Of a stretch of DNA of 64,000 bases, positions 19,682 to 29,645 are shown in pieces. The translations under genes and the position numbers were made by a program. Source of the stretch: Escherichia ruysiae (GTDB taxonomy: Bacteria > Pseudomonadota > Gammaproteobacteria > Enterobacterales > Enterobacteriaceae); the NCBI RefSeq assembly GCF_902498915.1, contig NZ_CABVLQ010000001.1; one strand, 5' to 3'. The stretch's first letter is position 1. Each line of letters begins with the position of its first letter. The notes beneath the pieces were generated by a model. That model saw only the letters and a program-made list of their open reading frames with translations, had not been told where the DNA came from and searched no databases.

Positions 19682-20471
19682 ATTAAAAGAGCCGCTTGCC
19701 ACACTTTGGCGTGGTAAAGATGCTTTTACAGAAGTTAAAAAACTGAATGGCGAAGTCTTTCGCGAACTAGAGACACGTCGAACATTACGCTTTGAATTGG
19801 CTGGGAAAAGCTATTTCCTTAAATGGCACAAAGGTACGACCTTAAAAGAAATTATAAAAAACCTGCTCTCATTGCGTATGCCCGTTTTAGGCGCAGACAG
19901 AGAGTGGCACGCTATTCATCGACTGCATGATGTCGGTGTTGATACGATGCACGGTATAGGGTTTGGTGAAAAAGGGTTAAATCCATTAACCCGTACATCA
20001 TTTATTATTACCGAAGATCTTACTCCTACGATTAGCCTTGAAGATTATTGTGCAGATTGGACAGTTAATCCGCCTGATATATGTGTTAAGCGTATGCTGA
20101 TTACACGAGTGGCAACTATGGTGCGTAAAATGCACGCAGCAGGAATAAATCATCGTGATTGTTATATCTGCCACTTTTTGCTTCATTTACCGTTCACTGG
20201 CCGGGAAGATGAATTAAAAATTTCGGTAATAGACCTGCATCGCGCGCAGATACGGGAAAAAGTCCCACGTCGTTGGCGGGATAAAGATTTGATTGGTCTA
20301 TATTTTTCATCGATGAATATTGGCCTGACGCAGAGAGATATATGGCGATTTATGAAGGTTTATTTTGGGATGCCTTTACGAAAAATATTATCTCTTGAAC
20401 GGAATTTATTGAACATGGCAAGCATTAAGGCCGAGCGTATTAAAGAGCGAACACAACGCAAAGGATTATAA
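19674..20471 (+). CDS. waaP: LPS core heptose I kinase
   Basis: WaaP phosphorylates HepI of the inner core; in E. coli this stabilises the outer membrane and is needed before WaaQ and WaaY act. The 265-residue protein has a kinase-like fold with the catalytic HRD motif at residues 160-162 (INHRDCYICHF), including Asp162. Two basic stretches, near the start and at the end (IKERTQRKGL), suggest membrane association. It overlaps waaG by 8 bases. Confidence 0.96.
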   Translation: MVELKEPLATLWRGKDAFTEVKKLNGEVFRELETRRTLRFELAGKSYFLKWHKGTTLKEIIKNLLSLRMPVLGADREWHAIHRLHDVGVDTMHGIGFGEKGLNPLTRTSFIITEDLTPTISLEDYCADWTVNPPDICVKRMLITRVATMVRKMHAAGINHRDCYICHFLLHLPFTGREDELKISVIDLHRAQIREKVPRRWRDKDLIGLYFSSMNIGLTQRDIWRFMKVYFGMPLRKILSLERNLLNMASIKAERIKERTQRKGL

Positions 20472-20507
20472 AAATATTTATCAGTATGTACTGGAACTAA
20501 CTTCATT

Positions 20508-21443
20508 ATGACTATTTATTTTATAAACTGGGTTGCAGATTATGAATTAAAAATGATCCAGTACTTGAAAAAAAAGTATAAGATAAAAAATATAACAACT
20601 CCAAAAAAATACAACTGGATTAATAAGAAACTTTCGAAGTTAGGGATGGATAATGCATGGTTGGGACGATTATTCATCAAACATAATCTCAATGCTGTTA
20701 AAAAGGATGATATAATTATCTTTAATGACAGTGTGATTAATAAAGGAATTAATAAACAAATATTAAAAAATATTAATTGCCATAAGGTTTTGCTGCTAAG
20801 AAATACTGTTAGCGAAGATTTTATTTTTGATAGTGCAAATTATTTCGATATTATCTATGATTTTGAAAATAGATTTATAGGGAATGAGAAGACCAAAGCA
20901 ATAGAACAATTTTTTCCTATCGGAATGGAAGAGATTACAAATTATAGTTTGTTTGACAAAAATAACAGCCAGCCAATATGTTTTTTCCTTGGTCGTGATA
21001 AAGGGCGTCTTCAAATAATTGATGAATTAGCTGATAGATTAACAACACTAGGATGTAAGCTAGATTTTAATGTTGTCAAAGATAAGACATCCTCTCCTAC
21101 TTCAAAGTATTTGATTGAAAAACAAATACCTTATGAAGAGAATATTAGAAGAACATTAAATTCTAATATAATTGTTGATATAACTAAAGAAAATCAATGT
21201 GGCTGGACTCTTCGGATACTTGAGGCAATATTTTTTAATAAAAAATTAATTACTAATAATATAAATATACTTGATTCAGAAATCTATAGTGAGTCTCGCT
21301 TTTTTATAATAGGTCATGATGATTGGGATAAGTTAGAGTATTTTATTAACTCATCTGTTAAACCAATGGATTATGATAGTTTATATAAATTCAGTCCTGA
21401 TAAAATGATGTCAACAATTGTTTCTGATTTTATAGACAAATAA
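20508..21443 (+). CDS. waaS: LPS core protein WaaS (probable rhamnosyltransferase)
   Basis: This 311-residue protein has the same length and opening (MTIYFINWVADYE) as I recall for WaaS of the K-12 core type. WaaS is required for the glycoform in which rhamnose is attached to the inner-core Kdo region. No standard glycosyltransferase motif is obvious by eye. The gene is very AT-rich, with many lysine, asparagine and isoleucine codons, unlike waaG and waaP before it, and marks the entry into the exchangeable part of the operon. Confidence 0.85.
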   Translation: MTIYFINWVADYELKMIQYLKKKYKIKNITTPKKYNWINKKLSKLGMDNAWLGRLFIKHNLNAVKKDDIIIFNDSVINKGINKQILKNINCHKVLLLRNTVSEDFIFDSANYFDIIYDFENRFIGNEKTKAIEQFFPIGMEEITNYSLFDKNNSQPICFFLGRDKGRLQIIDELADRLTTLGCKLDFNVVKDKTSSPTSKYLIEKQIPYEENIRRTLNSNIIVDITKENQCGWTLRILEAIFFNKKLITNNINILDSEIYSESRFFIIGHDDWDKLEYFINSSVKPMDYDSLYKFSPDKMMSTIVSDFIDK

Positions 21444-21486
21444 AACCGTTAAAACAGTGAGTTTTACTCAATTAATGAGAGTTCCT

Positions 21487-22566
21487 ATGAAAATAGCGTT
21501 TATCGGCGAAGCTGTTTCAGGGTTTGGTGGTATGGAAACAGTCATTCGAGATGTTATTACCACCTTCAGACAACAACATATCCAAAGTGAAATGTTTTTC
21601 TTTTGCCGTAATGACAAAATGGATAAGGGATGGCTGGAAGGTATTAAGTACTCGTGTTCATTTTCCAACATTCGCTTAGGTTTTTTACGTCGCGCGAAGC
21701 ATATTCATGCTTTAAGCAAATGGCTTCAGAATTATCAGCCAGATGTTGTTATTTGTATTGATGTGATCTCATGTTTGTATGCGGAAAAAGCGCGTAAAAA
21801 ATCTGGAGTTGATGTACCTGTATTTTCATGGCCGCATTTTTCTTTAGATCATAAAAAACATGCTGAATATATCACCTGTGCCGACTATCATTTAGCAATC
21901 AGCTCCGGTATTAAACAACAAATGATTAACCGGGGTGTACCAGAATCGACGATAAATGTTATTTTTAACCCTGTCGAAGCGAAAGATTCAGTCATTCCAG
22001 CACCCGAAGAAGGCGAAACGGCAACCTTCATTTATGTCGGACGCATGAAATTCGAAGGTCAGAAACGAGTAAAAGATCTTCTTGATGGCTTATCACAAGT
22101 GCAAGGTGACTGGAAACTTCATGTATTGGGTGATGGTTCCGATTTCGAAAAATGCCAGGCTTATGGTAGAGAGTTAAATATTGATGATCGAATTGTCTGG
22201 TATGGTTGGCAACAACATCCCTGGGAATTAGTTCAGCAGGATATTAAAAAAGTGAGTGCGTTATTACTCACGTCATCTTTTGAAGGTTTCCCGATGACTC
22301 TGCTTGAAGCCTTATCGTGGGGGATTCCTTGTATCAGTGCAGATTGTGTCTCCGGGCCTGCTGACATCATCCAGCCTGATGTTAATGGTCATTTATATCA
22401 ACCGGGTGATATGACCAGTTTTGTTTCTCTTCTCAATAAATACATAGCCGGTGAAATTCTCATCGAACATGAAAAAATTCCTGCGTCGATCGATAAATTT
22501 TACCAGCAGAAATATTATGACAGATTACACAAGATAATTATTTCTGTTATTTCCCGGAGGAAATGA
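21487..22566 (+). CDS. waaB: LPS alpha-1,6-galactosyltransferase
   Basis: WaaB adds the galactose branch to the first outer-core glucose. It is a family 4 glycosyltransferase. The ATG at 21487 (MKIAFIGEAVSGFGGME) gives 359 residues, the K-12 length; a weaker upstream start adds ten residues without family support. Signatures are GGMETVI near the N-terminus, FIYVGRM before the second domain, and SSFEGFPMTLLEAL (E-x7-E). It shares one base with waaO at the stop/start. Confidence 0.93.
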   Translation: MKIAFIGEAVSGFGGMETVIRDVITTFRQQHIQSEMFFFCRNDKMDKGWLEGIKYSCSFSNIRLGFLRRAKHIHALSKWLQNYQPDVVICIDVISCLYAEKARKKSGVDVPVFSWPHFSLDHKKHAEYITCADYHLAISSGIKQQMINRGVPESTINVIFNPVEAKDSVIPAPEEGETATFIYVGRMKFEGQKRVKDLLDGLSQVQGDWKLHVLGDGSDFEKCQAYGRELNIDDRIVWYGWQQHPWELVQQDIKKVSALLLTSSFEGFPMTLLEALSWGIPCISADCVSGPADIIQPDVNGHLYQPGDMTSFVSLLNKYIAGEILIEHEKIPASIDKFYQQKYYDRLHKIIISVISRRK

Positions 22567-23585
22567 TGCAGCAGGTTTTTTTCCAGGAGACTGAGTTTCT
22601 CAATTCAGTTATTGATTACAATTATAAAGTAGAAACAGAAAGTCTTTGTCTGGATATTGCTTATGGAACTGACAAGAATTTTCTTTTTGGTTGCGGAATT
22701 TCGATTGCTTCAATATTAAAATATAATGAAGGAAATCGCTTATGTTTCCATATTTTCACAGACTATTTTTGTGAAGATGATCGAAAATATTTTGATGCTC
22801 TGGCTCAGCAATACAAAACCAGGATTAAGGTATATTTAATTAATGGCGATCGGCTCCGTTCATTGCCAAGTACCAAGAACTGGACTCATGCAATCTATTT
22901 TCGCTTTATTATTGCAGATTACTTTATTAATAAAACACCTAAAGTTCTATATCTGGATGCAGATATCATTTGTCAGGGAACTATAGAACCACTTATTAAT
23001 TTTACGTTTCCTGATCATACAGTCGCAATGGTTGTTACCGAAGGACAAAATGACTGGTGGGAAAAACGTGCACATTCGTTAGGTGTTGTGGGGATTGCTA
23101 AAGGTTATTTTAACTCTGGTTTTTTATTGATCAATACTCACCAATGGGCAGTTGAGCAGGTTTCTGCACGAGCCATTGCAATGTTAAATGATCCGGAGAT
23201 AGTAAAAAAAATAACACATCCTGATCAGGATGTATTAAATATGCTACTGGCAGATAAACTTATTTTTTCTGATATAAAATACAATACCCAGTTTAGCTTA
23301 AATTACCAACTCAAAGAAAGTTTTAAAAATCCAGTAACCAGCGATACTATTTTTATCCATTATATTGGTCCGACCAAGCCCTGGCATGATTGGGCCTGGG
23401 ATTATCCTGTATCACAAGCCTTTATGGAGGCAAAAAATGCTTCGCCATGGAAGAATACGGCGTTGCTGAAACCAAACAATAGCAATCAATTAAGGTATAG
23501 CGCAAAACATATGCTGAAAAAGCATAGATATATAAAAGGATTTAGCAATTATCTTTTGTATTTTATTGAAAAGATAAAGCATTAA
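22566..23585 (+). CDS. waaO: LPS alpha-1,3-glucosyltransferase (outer core glucose II)
   Basis: WaaO (also called RfaI) adds the second outer-core glucose. It is a family 8 retaining glycosyltransferase with the metal-binding DXD at residues 131-133 (LYLDADIICQG) and the later HYIGPTKPWH. The ATG at 22566 gives 339 residues; the GGAGG at 22556-22560 fits it better than the ATG at 22563. The start overlaps the waaB stop. It is paralogous to the next gene, waaJ. Confidence 0.92.
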   Translation: MQQVFFQETEFLNSVIDYNYKVETESLCLDIAYGTDKNFLFGCGISIASILKYNEGNRLCFHIFTDYFCEDDRKYFDALAQQYKTRIKVYLINGDRLRSLPSTKNWTHAIYFRFIIADYFINKTPKVLYLDADIICQGTIEPLINFTFPDHTVAMVVTEGQNDWWEKRAHSLGVVGIAKGYFNSGFLLINTHQWAVEQVSARAIAMLNDPEIVKKITHPDQDVLNMLLADKLIFSDIKYNTQFSLNYQLKESFKNPVTSDTIFIHYIGPTKPWHDWAWDYPVSQAFMEAKNASPWKNTALLKPNNSNQLRYSAKHMLKKHRYIKGFSNYLLYFIEKIKH

Positions 23586-23623
23586 ACTGGGAATCTATAA
23601 AGTAATGATATAAGGGTAGCCTT

Positions 23624-24640
23624 GTGGACTCATTTCCTGCCATAGAGATAGATAAAGTTAAAGCCTGGGATTTTAGGCTAACTAATAAAAATACTTCTGA
23701 ATGTTTAAATGTTGCCTATGGTGTCGATGCTAATTATCTTGATGGTGTAGGTATTTCTATCACATCAATTGTCCTAAATAATCGACATATTAATCTTGAT
23801 TTTTATATTATTGCTGATGTTTATAATGATGATTTTTTTCAAAAGGTCGAAAAACTTGCAAGGCAATACCAATTAAGAATCACGCTTTATAGAATTAATA
23901 CTGATAAGCTTCAGTGCTTGCCTTGTACACAGGTCTGGTCAAGAGCAATGTACTTTCGTTTGTTTGCGTTTCAATTATTGGGTCTGACGCTTGATCGTTT
24001 ACTTTATCTTGATGCGGATGTTGTTTGTAAGGGTGATATTAGCCAATTACTTCATCTGGATTTAAACGGAGCGGTGGCTGCTGTTGTTAAAGATGTTGAG
24101 CCAATGCAGGAAAAGGCGGTATCCAGGTTGTCTGATCCTGAACTAAGGGGGCGCTACTTTAATTCAGGAGTGGTTTATTTAGACTTAAAAAAATGGGCCA
24201 ATGCAAAACTAACAGAAAAAGCGTTATCTATTCTTATGAGTAAAGATAATGTTTATAAATATCCCGATCAAGATGTTATGAATGTTTTATTGAAAGGGAT
24301 GACAATATTTTTGCCTCGTGAATTCAATACTATTTATACCATTAAAAGCGAATTAAAAGATAAAACACATCAGAACTATAAAAAGTTGATTACAGAAAAC
24401 ACGCTTCTCATCCATTATACAGGGGCAACTAAACCGTGGCATAAATGGGCAATTTATCCATCTGTAAAATACTTTAAAATAGCGTTAGATAACTCGCCAT
24501 GGAAAAATGATTCCCCCAGAGATGCAAAATCAGTTATCGAATTTAAGAAAAGATATAAGCATTTGTTAGTTCAGCATCATTACGTAACTGGCATTATAGC
24601 AGGGGTTCGTTATCTTTACCGAAAATATTACAGTAAATAA
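23624..24640 (+). CDS. waaJ: LPS 1,2-glucosyltransferase (outer core glucose III)
   Basis: WaaJ (also written WaaR) adds the third outer-core glucose. It is a family 8 enzyme of 338 residues with DXD at 130-132 (LLYLDADVVCKG) and HYTGATKPWHKW near the C-terminus. The start is GTG at 23624, preceded by a weak AAGGGT ribosome site. It aligns by eye with WaaO over most of its length, which suggests an old duplication. The gap to waaY is 17 bases. Confidence 0.92.
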   Translation: MDSFPAIEIDKVKAWDFRLTNKNTSECLNVAYGVDANYLDGVGISITSIVLNNRHINLDFYIIADVYNDDFFQKVEKLARQYQLRITLYRINTDKLQCLPCTQVWSRAMYFRLFAFQLLGLTLDRLLYLDADVVCKGDISQLLHLDLNGAVAAVVKDVEPMQEKAVSRLSDPELRGRYFNSGVVYLDLKKWANAKLTEKALSILMSKDNVYKYPDQDVMNVLLKGMTIFLPREFNTIYTIKSELKDKTHQNYKKLITENTLLIHYTGATKPWHKWAIYPSVKYFKIALDNSPWKNDSPRDAKSVIEFKKRYKHLLVQHHYVTGIIAGVRYLYRKYYSK

Positions 24641-24657
24641 CTTTTAATTGGCTTATC

Positions 24658-25356
24658 ATGATTCAGAAAAATAAGGTTAAAGATTTTGTTGTTTTTACTG
24701 ATGACAACAATTCAAAGTACCTCAATGTATTAAATGACTTTTTGTCTTATAATATTAAGATCATCAAAGTGTTTCGTTCTATTGATGATACAAAAGTCAT
24801 GCTTATTGACACCGATTACGGTAAGTTGGTGCTTAAGGTCTTTTCTCCCAAAATTAAACGCAACGAGCGTTTTTTTAAATCTCTATTAAAAGGAGATTAT
24901 TACGAACGCCTTTTTGAACAAACCCAAAAAGTGCGAAATGAAGGATTACATACTCTCAATGATTTTTATTTATTAGCAGAGCGAAAAACTTTACGATTTG
25001 TCCATACATATATCATGCTGATCGAGTATATTGATGGTGTAGAGTTATGTGATATACCCAATATTGATAACGAGTTAAAAAATAAAATTCAGCAATCAAT
25101 TCATTCTTTGCATCAACATGGTATGGTCTCTGGTGATCCTCATCGTGGTAACTTCATTATTAAAAATGGTGAAGTTCGAATTATTGATCTCTCTGGGAAA
25201 CGTGCTTCAGCGCAACGGAAAGCGAAAGACCGTATAGATTTAGAGCGTCATTACGGTATTAAAAATGAGATTAAGGATCTAGGTTATTATCTTTTAGTTT
25301 ATCGTAAAAAAATGCGCAATATTATGCGGCGTTTGAAAGGAAAACCAGCACGCTAA
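24658..25356 (+). CDS. waaY: LPS core heptose II kinase
   Basis: WaaY phosphorylates HepII of the inner core. The 232-residue protein has a small kinase-like fold with GDPHRGN at residues 159-165, the catalytic loop, and IIDLSGKRAS downstream in the position of the metal-binding DFG. Its action follows WaaP and WaaQ. The length equals that of the K-12 protein. A gap of 73 bases follows before waaZ. Confidence 0.93.
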   Translation: MIQKNKVKDFVVFTDDNNSKYLNVLNDFLSYNIKIIKVFRSIDDTKVMLIDTDYGKLVLKVFSPKIKRNERFFKSLLKGDYYERLFEQTQKVRNEGLHTLNDFYLLAERKTLRFVHTYIMLIEYIDGVELCDIPNIDNELKNKIQQSIHSLHQHGMVSGDPHRGNFIIKNGEVRIIDLSGKRASAQRKAKDRIDLERHYGIKNEIKDLGYYLLVYRKKMRNIMRRLKGKPAR

Positions 25357-25429
25357 AGCAGAAATATCCCACCATTACGCGTCTTCGTTAGGCATTTTTA
25401 TACGGAGTTATTTATTTCACAGGTTTATC

Positions 25430-26281
25430 ATGAAGAATATTCGATACATTGACAAAAAAGATGTTGAAAACCTGATTGAAAATAAAACATCTAATGATGT
25501 TATTATTTTTCTATCTGGCCCCACATCGCAAAAGACACCTTTGTCGGTATTACGGACAAGGGATATTATTGCTGTCAATGGTTCAGCACAATATCTGTTA
25601 AGTCATAATATTATTCCCTTTATTTATGTACTTACAGATGTTCGCTTTTTACATCAGCGTCGTGATGATTTTTACAATTTTAGCCAAAGAAGCCGTTATA
25701 CTATCGTAAACGTTGACGTTTATGAACACGCCTCCGAAGAAGATAAACTTTATATCCTCCAGAACTGCCTTATATTACGGTCTTTTTACCGCCGGGAAAA
25801 AGGTGGTTTTATAAAGAAGATTAAATTTAATATTTTGAGCCAGATTCACAAAGAACTGCTGATCTCTGTACCGTGGTCTAAAAAAGGTCGTCTGGTTGGA
25901 TTTTGCAAAGACATTAGTCTTGGTTATTGCTCATGCCATACTATTGCCTTTGCTGCAATTCAAATAGCATATTCACTTAAGTATGCTCGGATTATTTGTT
26001 CAGGTCTGGATTTAACGGGTAGCTGTTCGCGTTTCTATGATGAAAATAAGAATCCTATGCCCTCGGAATTGAGTAGGGATTTATTTAAAATCTTGCCATT
26101 TTTCCGTTTTATGCATGATAATGTAAAAGATATTAATATTTATAATTTGTCTGATGATACGGCTATTTCTTACGATGTAATTCCATTTATTAAACTTCAA
26201 GATATCAGTACAGAAGAATCAAAGGATAGGACAAGAAAAAAAATACAATATAAAGCTCCAACTGATTCTTATGCTAATTAA
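25430..26281 (+). CDS. waaZ: LPS core biosynthesis protein WaaZ
   Basis: WaaZ is a 283-residue protein associated with addition of a third Kdo in the inner core of the K-12 and R2 core types; this produces truncated glycoforms that cannot accept O antigen. Its fold resembles sialyltransferase-like and DUF115-like proteins (DVIIFLSGPTSQK, IICSGLDLTGS), but the active site cannot be assigned by eye. Its presence together with waaS is a marker of K-12-type core gene content. Confidence 0.87.
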   Translation: MKNIRYIDKKDVENLIENKTSNDVIIFLSGPTSQKTPLSVLRTRDIIAVNGSAQYLLSHNIIPFIYVLTDVRFLHQRRDDFYNFSQRSRYTIVNVDVYEHASEEDKLYILQNCLILRSFYRREKGGFIKKIKFNILSQIHKELLISVPWSKKGRLVGFCKDISLGYCSCHTIAFAAIQIAYSLKYARIICSGLDLTGSCSRFYDENKNPMPSELSRDLFKILPFFRFMHDNVKDINIYNLSDDTAISYDVIPFIKLQDISTEESKDRTRKKIQYKAPTDSYAN

Positions 26282-26313
26282 TCACCCTGAAACTAAAATA
26301 ATATGGTATAAAA

Positions 26314-27381
26314 ATGCGTTTAGGTACTTTTCACAAAAAGAAAAGATTTTATATAAACAAAATCAAGATTAATTTTCTTGCTTTTTTATTTCGTAAGAAA
26401 ATCAATAATCAAGTTACAGAACCAGCGCAAGTTAAATCATGCCTTATCATTCATGATAATAATAAACTCGGTGATCTAATTGTATTAAGTTCGATTTATC
26501 GTGAACTTTACAGTAAAGGAGTTCAAATAACAATCCTCACAAATAGAAAGGGTAGGGAGTTTCTCTCTAATAATAAAAATATATTTGAGTTGTGTGTTAA
26601 AGAATCAACTGGTTCCCTTAAAATGCTTAGTTTATGTAAGCATCTGCGGAATTTACAGTTCGATATTGTATTAGACCCCTTTGAGACAATGCCTTCATTT
26701 AAGCATAGTTTAATATTATCAAGTTTGAAAGATTCTTACATTCTGGGGTTTGATCAATGGTATAAGCGTTACTATTCATTTTACCATCCCCACGATGAAT
26801 GTTTAAAAGAACATATGAGTACACGAGCAACAGAAATACTGAAGCATATTTATGGTGAGGGTGAATTTTCCACCGACTACGACTTGCATTTACCTGTAGA
26901 TGTTGAAAATAAAATAAAAGATTTTATTGGCGACTCTAAAATCGTAATTATAAATCCATTGGGGGCAAAGAAAATATGTAGATTAACATCAGAGCAGATA
27001 TGTTTTATATATCAACTGATCAAAAGTAAATTACCGAACTACAGAGTTATATTTACCGGTTTACATCAAGATCTAAAAACAATATCTATACCTGATATTG
27101 ATATTTTGCCATATAAAGATTTTATTTATACAGTGGCACTTACTAAGTTTAGTAATTATGTTATATCAGTTGATACTGCTCTTGTACATATAGCATCAGC
27201 GTATAAACGTCCTACACTTGCTCTTTATCCAAATGCGCGTCGTCAAAGTTATCCCTCACACTTAATTTGGGGGCCAAATAATCCTAATGCGATACAAATA
27301 ATTTCTCCAACTTTTACGGTACAAGATATCGATTCAAAGATATTATTCTTATCCTTGAATAAGTTAATCACCGATAAATAA
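26314..27381 (+). CDS. waaU: LPS core heptosyltransferase IV
   Basis: In the K-12 core type the last gene of the operon (waaU, older name rfaK) adds a terminal heptose to the outer core, next to the O-antigen attachment site. The 355-residue protein is a family 9 glycosyltransferase, with CLIIHDNNKLGDLIVLSSI at the N-terminus and VISVDTALVHIASAYKRP as the donor-site motif. It is AT-rich. The operon ends at a strong hairpin shared with convergent waaL. Confidence 0.87.
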   Translation: MRLGTFHKKKRFYINKIKINFLAFLFRKKINNQVTEPAQVKSCLIIHDNNKLGDLIVLSSIYRELYSKGVQITILTNRKGREFLSNNKNIFELCVKESTGSLKMLSLCKHLRNLQFDIVLDPFETMPSFKHSLILSSLKDSYILGFDQWYKRYYSFYHPHDECLKEHMSTRATEILKHIYGEGEFSTDYDLHLPVDVENKIKDFIGDSKIVIINPLGAKKICRLTSEQICFIYQLIKSKLPNYRVIFTGLHQDLKTISIPDIDILPYKDFIYTVALTKFSNYVISVDTALVHIASAYKRPTLALYPNARRQSYPSHLIWGPNNPNAIQIISPTFTVQDIDSKILFLSLNKLITDK

Positions 27382-27403
27382 AAAGTGGGGATTCCCACTT
27401 TTT
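27380..27403. terminator. Bidirectional terminator between waaU and waaL
   Basis: AAAAAGTGGG at 27380-27389 pairs perfectly with CCCACTTTTT at 27394-27403. The A and T runs make it a terminator on both strands, separating the two convergent core operons. Confidence 0.9.
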
Positions 27404-27413
27404 ACTTATTCTA

Positions 27414-28673
27414 TTATCTAATGCTGTTGGCTTTTACTTTTCTAATCATAACTAATAGCGTCAATGCTGAAATTATTATAATTGGGATACTTCTAGCCCA
27501 AATGATTACATCACTAACACCGACGCCAATAATACCTAATGTTAATGCAAAAAGACCTATATTTCTCTCAGTATAAGCGGTGAAGCACAATGCAATATAA
27601 AAGAATAACACAGAGACTATTCCTAAAATCCCTTTTAACGACGCGGCCTCGATTATTTCATTATGTAAATGTATATTAGTAAATTCTAATGCCCCAGCTA
27701 AGCGACTTTGCTCAGAAACAAATAAATGCATCTTTTGCGCACGCGCTTCTGCTGATCTCAATGTAAGTGTAGATTCTTTGAAAATGTCTATACCCATTTC
27801 ATACATTGCTATTCTGGCACCAAGTGATGAATTACTATTATTAGTATACTGTACTAAATCATTCACACCCTCTGCGTATCTATTTTGTAATGTTTGAGAA
27901 AATGAATATATCAGGCCTGTTAGAAGTACAATGAATACTATTGCAGATGTTAATATCTTTTTGGGATATTTAATATAAAACAAAACAAATGTTATTACAC
28001 AAATGAGTGGATAAACTACTAATGTTACTCTTGTCTGCGTTAGCAATAAGGCATAGAAGATAGCTAAGCTATTTAAAATGAACAAATAAGGATTTTTGTT
28101 TCTTGTATAGAATACCGCGACTGAACTTAGTATTCCAATAAACATTATAGAATACGATGCACCAGTAGGCGTTCCGATTTCAAAATATATTCTCTCCCAG
28201 TTTGTTTTCATTTTTATATAAACTGCATAAGTAGCTATAATAAATGATAAAGTATAAAAAATATATAATACACTGTCTTTTTTTAGTTTTATTCTAGTAT
28301 TCAGAGCTAAGAAAACTAAAATCGTACCAAATAGAAATATTTTAGCTGTGTTTAAATAATTATGATAAGTTGCTCGAAAAAGTGAATTATCGAATTTAAA
28401 TAATGAATACCAAACTAAATCAACTAATCCTATAATAAATATAGATAATGGGAGAATAAGGACGTTTCGGTTGATACTTAGTTGTTTACCTCTAAGAATG
28501 AGGGCCAATAAACCTACCATAGCTGTAACGTTAAATAATTTTATACTAAGAGTATTATTGACGAGAGCGATAATTAATAAGAAAAAACATAAAACATAAG
28601 TCATAATCTCTAAAATTATAGATGATTTTAGAGCGTAAGGTTTCCATGATTGGAGTTTAATGAAGGTTGGCAT
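27414..28673 (-). CDS. waaL: O-antigen ligase
   Basis: WaaL transfers O antigen from undecaprenyl diphosphate to the lipid A-core on the periplasmic face. The 419-residue protein is almost entirely membrane helices, with a large periplasmic loop. Residues essential in the family are visible: Arg215 (QTRVT), Arg288 (LGARIAM) and His337 (NIHLHNEI). It is AT-rich, like the facing waaS-waaU genes, and its length equals the K-12 ligase. It is the last gene of the hldD-waaF-waaC-waaL operon. Confidence 0.94.
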   Translation of the reverse strand: MPTFIKLQSWKPYALKSSIILEIMTYVLCFFLLIIALVNNTLSIKLFNVTAMVGLLALILRGKQLSINRNVLILPLSIFIIGLVDLVWYSLFKFDNSLFRATYHNYLNTAKIFLFGTILVFLALNTRIKLKKDSVLYIFYTLSFIIATYAVYIKMKTNWERIYFEIGTPTGASYSIMFIGILSSVAVFYTRNKNPYLFILNSLAIFYALLLTQTRVTLVVYPLICVITFVLFYIKYPKKILTSAIVFIVLLTGLIYSFSQTLQNRYAEGVNDLVQYTNNSNSSLGARIAMYEMGIDIFKESTLTLRSAEARAQKMHLFVSEQSRLAGALEFTNIHLHNEIIEAASLKGILGIVSVLFFYIALCFTAYTERNIGLFALTLGIIGVGVSDVIIWARSIPIIIISALTLLVMIRKVKANSIR

Positions 28674-28682
28674 GTTTTACCT

Positions 28683-29642
28683 TTATAATGATGATAATTT
28701 TTCCAAAACTGCTTGACCGTTGAGATTAATTAAACTTTTCCCCGGCGCCCTACAAACCACCTGATTCTTCCCATACCCGCCAATTAATCCCGGATCGGTC
28801 GGTCCATATACAGTGATATTAGGTTTATCCAGAGCCGCAGTTAAATGGCTTAATCCCGTATCCACCGAAACCACGAATTTCGCCCCAGCCAGCACGCTGG
28901 CAACACCTTCCAGACTCATCTTCGGCAATACGTCGACATAATCAAATCCTTCCGCCAGCCTTTTCGCCCGCGCTTCTTCATGTGGTGCGCCCCAGGGAAG
29001 TTTAATGCGAATCCCTGAACCTGCCAGTAAGCCAATTAATTCTCGCCAGTGTTCTTCCGGCCAGTGTTTATCATCACGGGTCGTCGCATGAAGAAATACG
29101 GCGTATTCGCCAGCATCTGCCGGCGGGTTAGCCAGGAAATGCTGCGCAATGGCATAGTCGCCCTGAGTCTGTGGTTTGCTGTAACCCAGGCTTTTGGCGA
29201 ACAGCTCACGGGTGCGCTCTACGGCGTGCTGCTGTTTGGCAATATGATGTTTGCGATTGTAAAACAGGCTTGCCAGTGGTTCGCGAGCGGTTTGCCAGTC
29301 CATTCCATGCTTAATGCCATGCGCCAGACGTGTCACCAGTGCTGCGCTTTTTACCAGCCCTTGCGCATCAATAATCGCATCATAGTTTTCTGCCTGTAGC
29401 GTTTCACGAAACGCTTTCCGCTCCGCTTTAATAGGTGCAGAAAACCACGCTTTACGCCAGCGGCGTATCGCTACCGGAATAACCCGTTCAACGGCGGCGT
29501 GCCAGGAAGGGATCTGCGCAAAACCTTCTTCCACCACCCAATCAAACGTTATTCCAGGGATTGCCTGCTGCGCATCGGTTAGCGCGGGCAGCGTATGGAG
29601 GACATCGCCCATCGACGATGTTTTGACGATAAGAACCCGCAT
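28683..29642 (-). CDS. waaC: LPS heptosyltransferase I
   Basis: WaaC adds the first heptose to Kdo2-lipid A from ADP-L-glycero-D-manno-heptose. It has 319 residues and is family 9. The N-terminus is MRVLIVKTSSMGDVLHTLPA, and the donor-site motif FVVSVDTGLSHLTAALDKP lies near the C-terminus. Its base composition is typical of the chromosome, so the AT-rich block ends between waaL and waaC. waaF ends 3 bases upstream. Confidence 0.97.
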   Translation of the reverse strand: MRVLIVKTSSMGDVLHTLPALTDAQQAIPGITFDWVVEEGFAQIPSWHAAVERVIPVAIRRWRKAWFSAPIKAERKAFRETLQAENYDAIIDAQGLVKSAALVTRLAHGIKHGMDWQTAREPLASLFYNRKHHIAKQQHAVERTRELFAKSLGYSKPQTQGDYAIAQHFLANPPADAGEYAVFLHATTRDDKHWPEEHWRELIGLLAGSGIRIKLPWGAPHEEARAKRLAEGFDYVDVLPKMSLEGVASVLAGAKFVVSVDTGLSHLTAALDKPNITVYGPTDPGLIGGYGKNQVVCRAPGKSLINLNGQAVLEKLSSL

Positions 29643-29645
29643 CCG

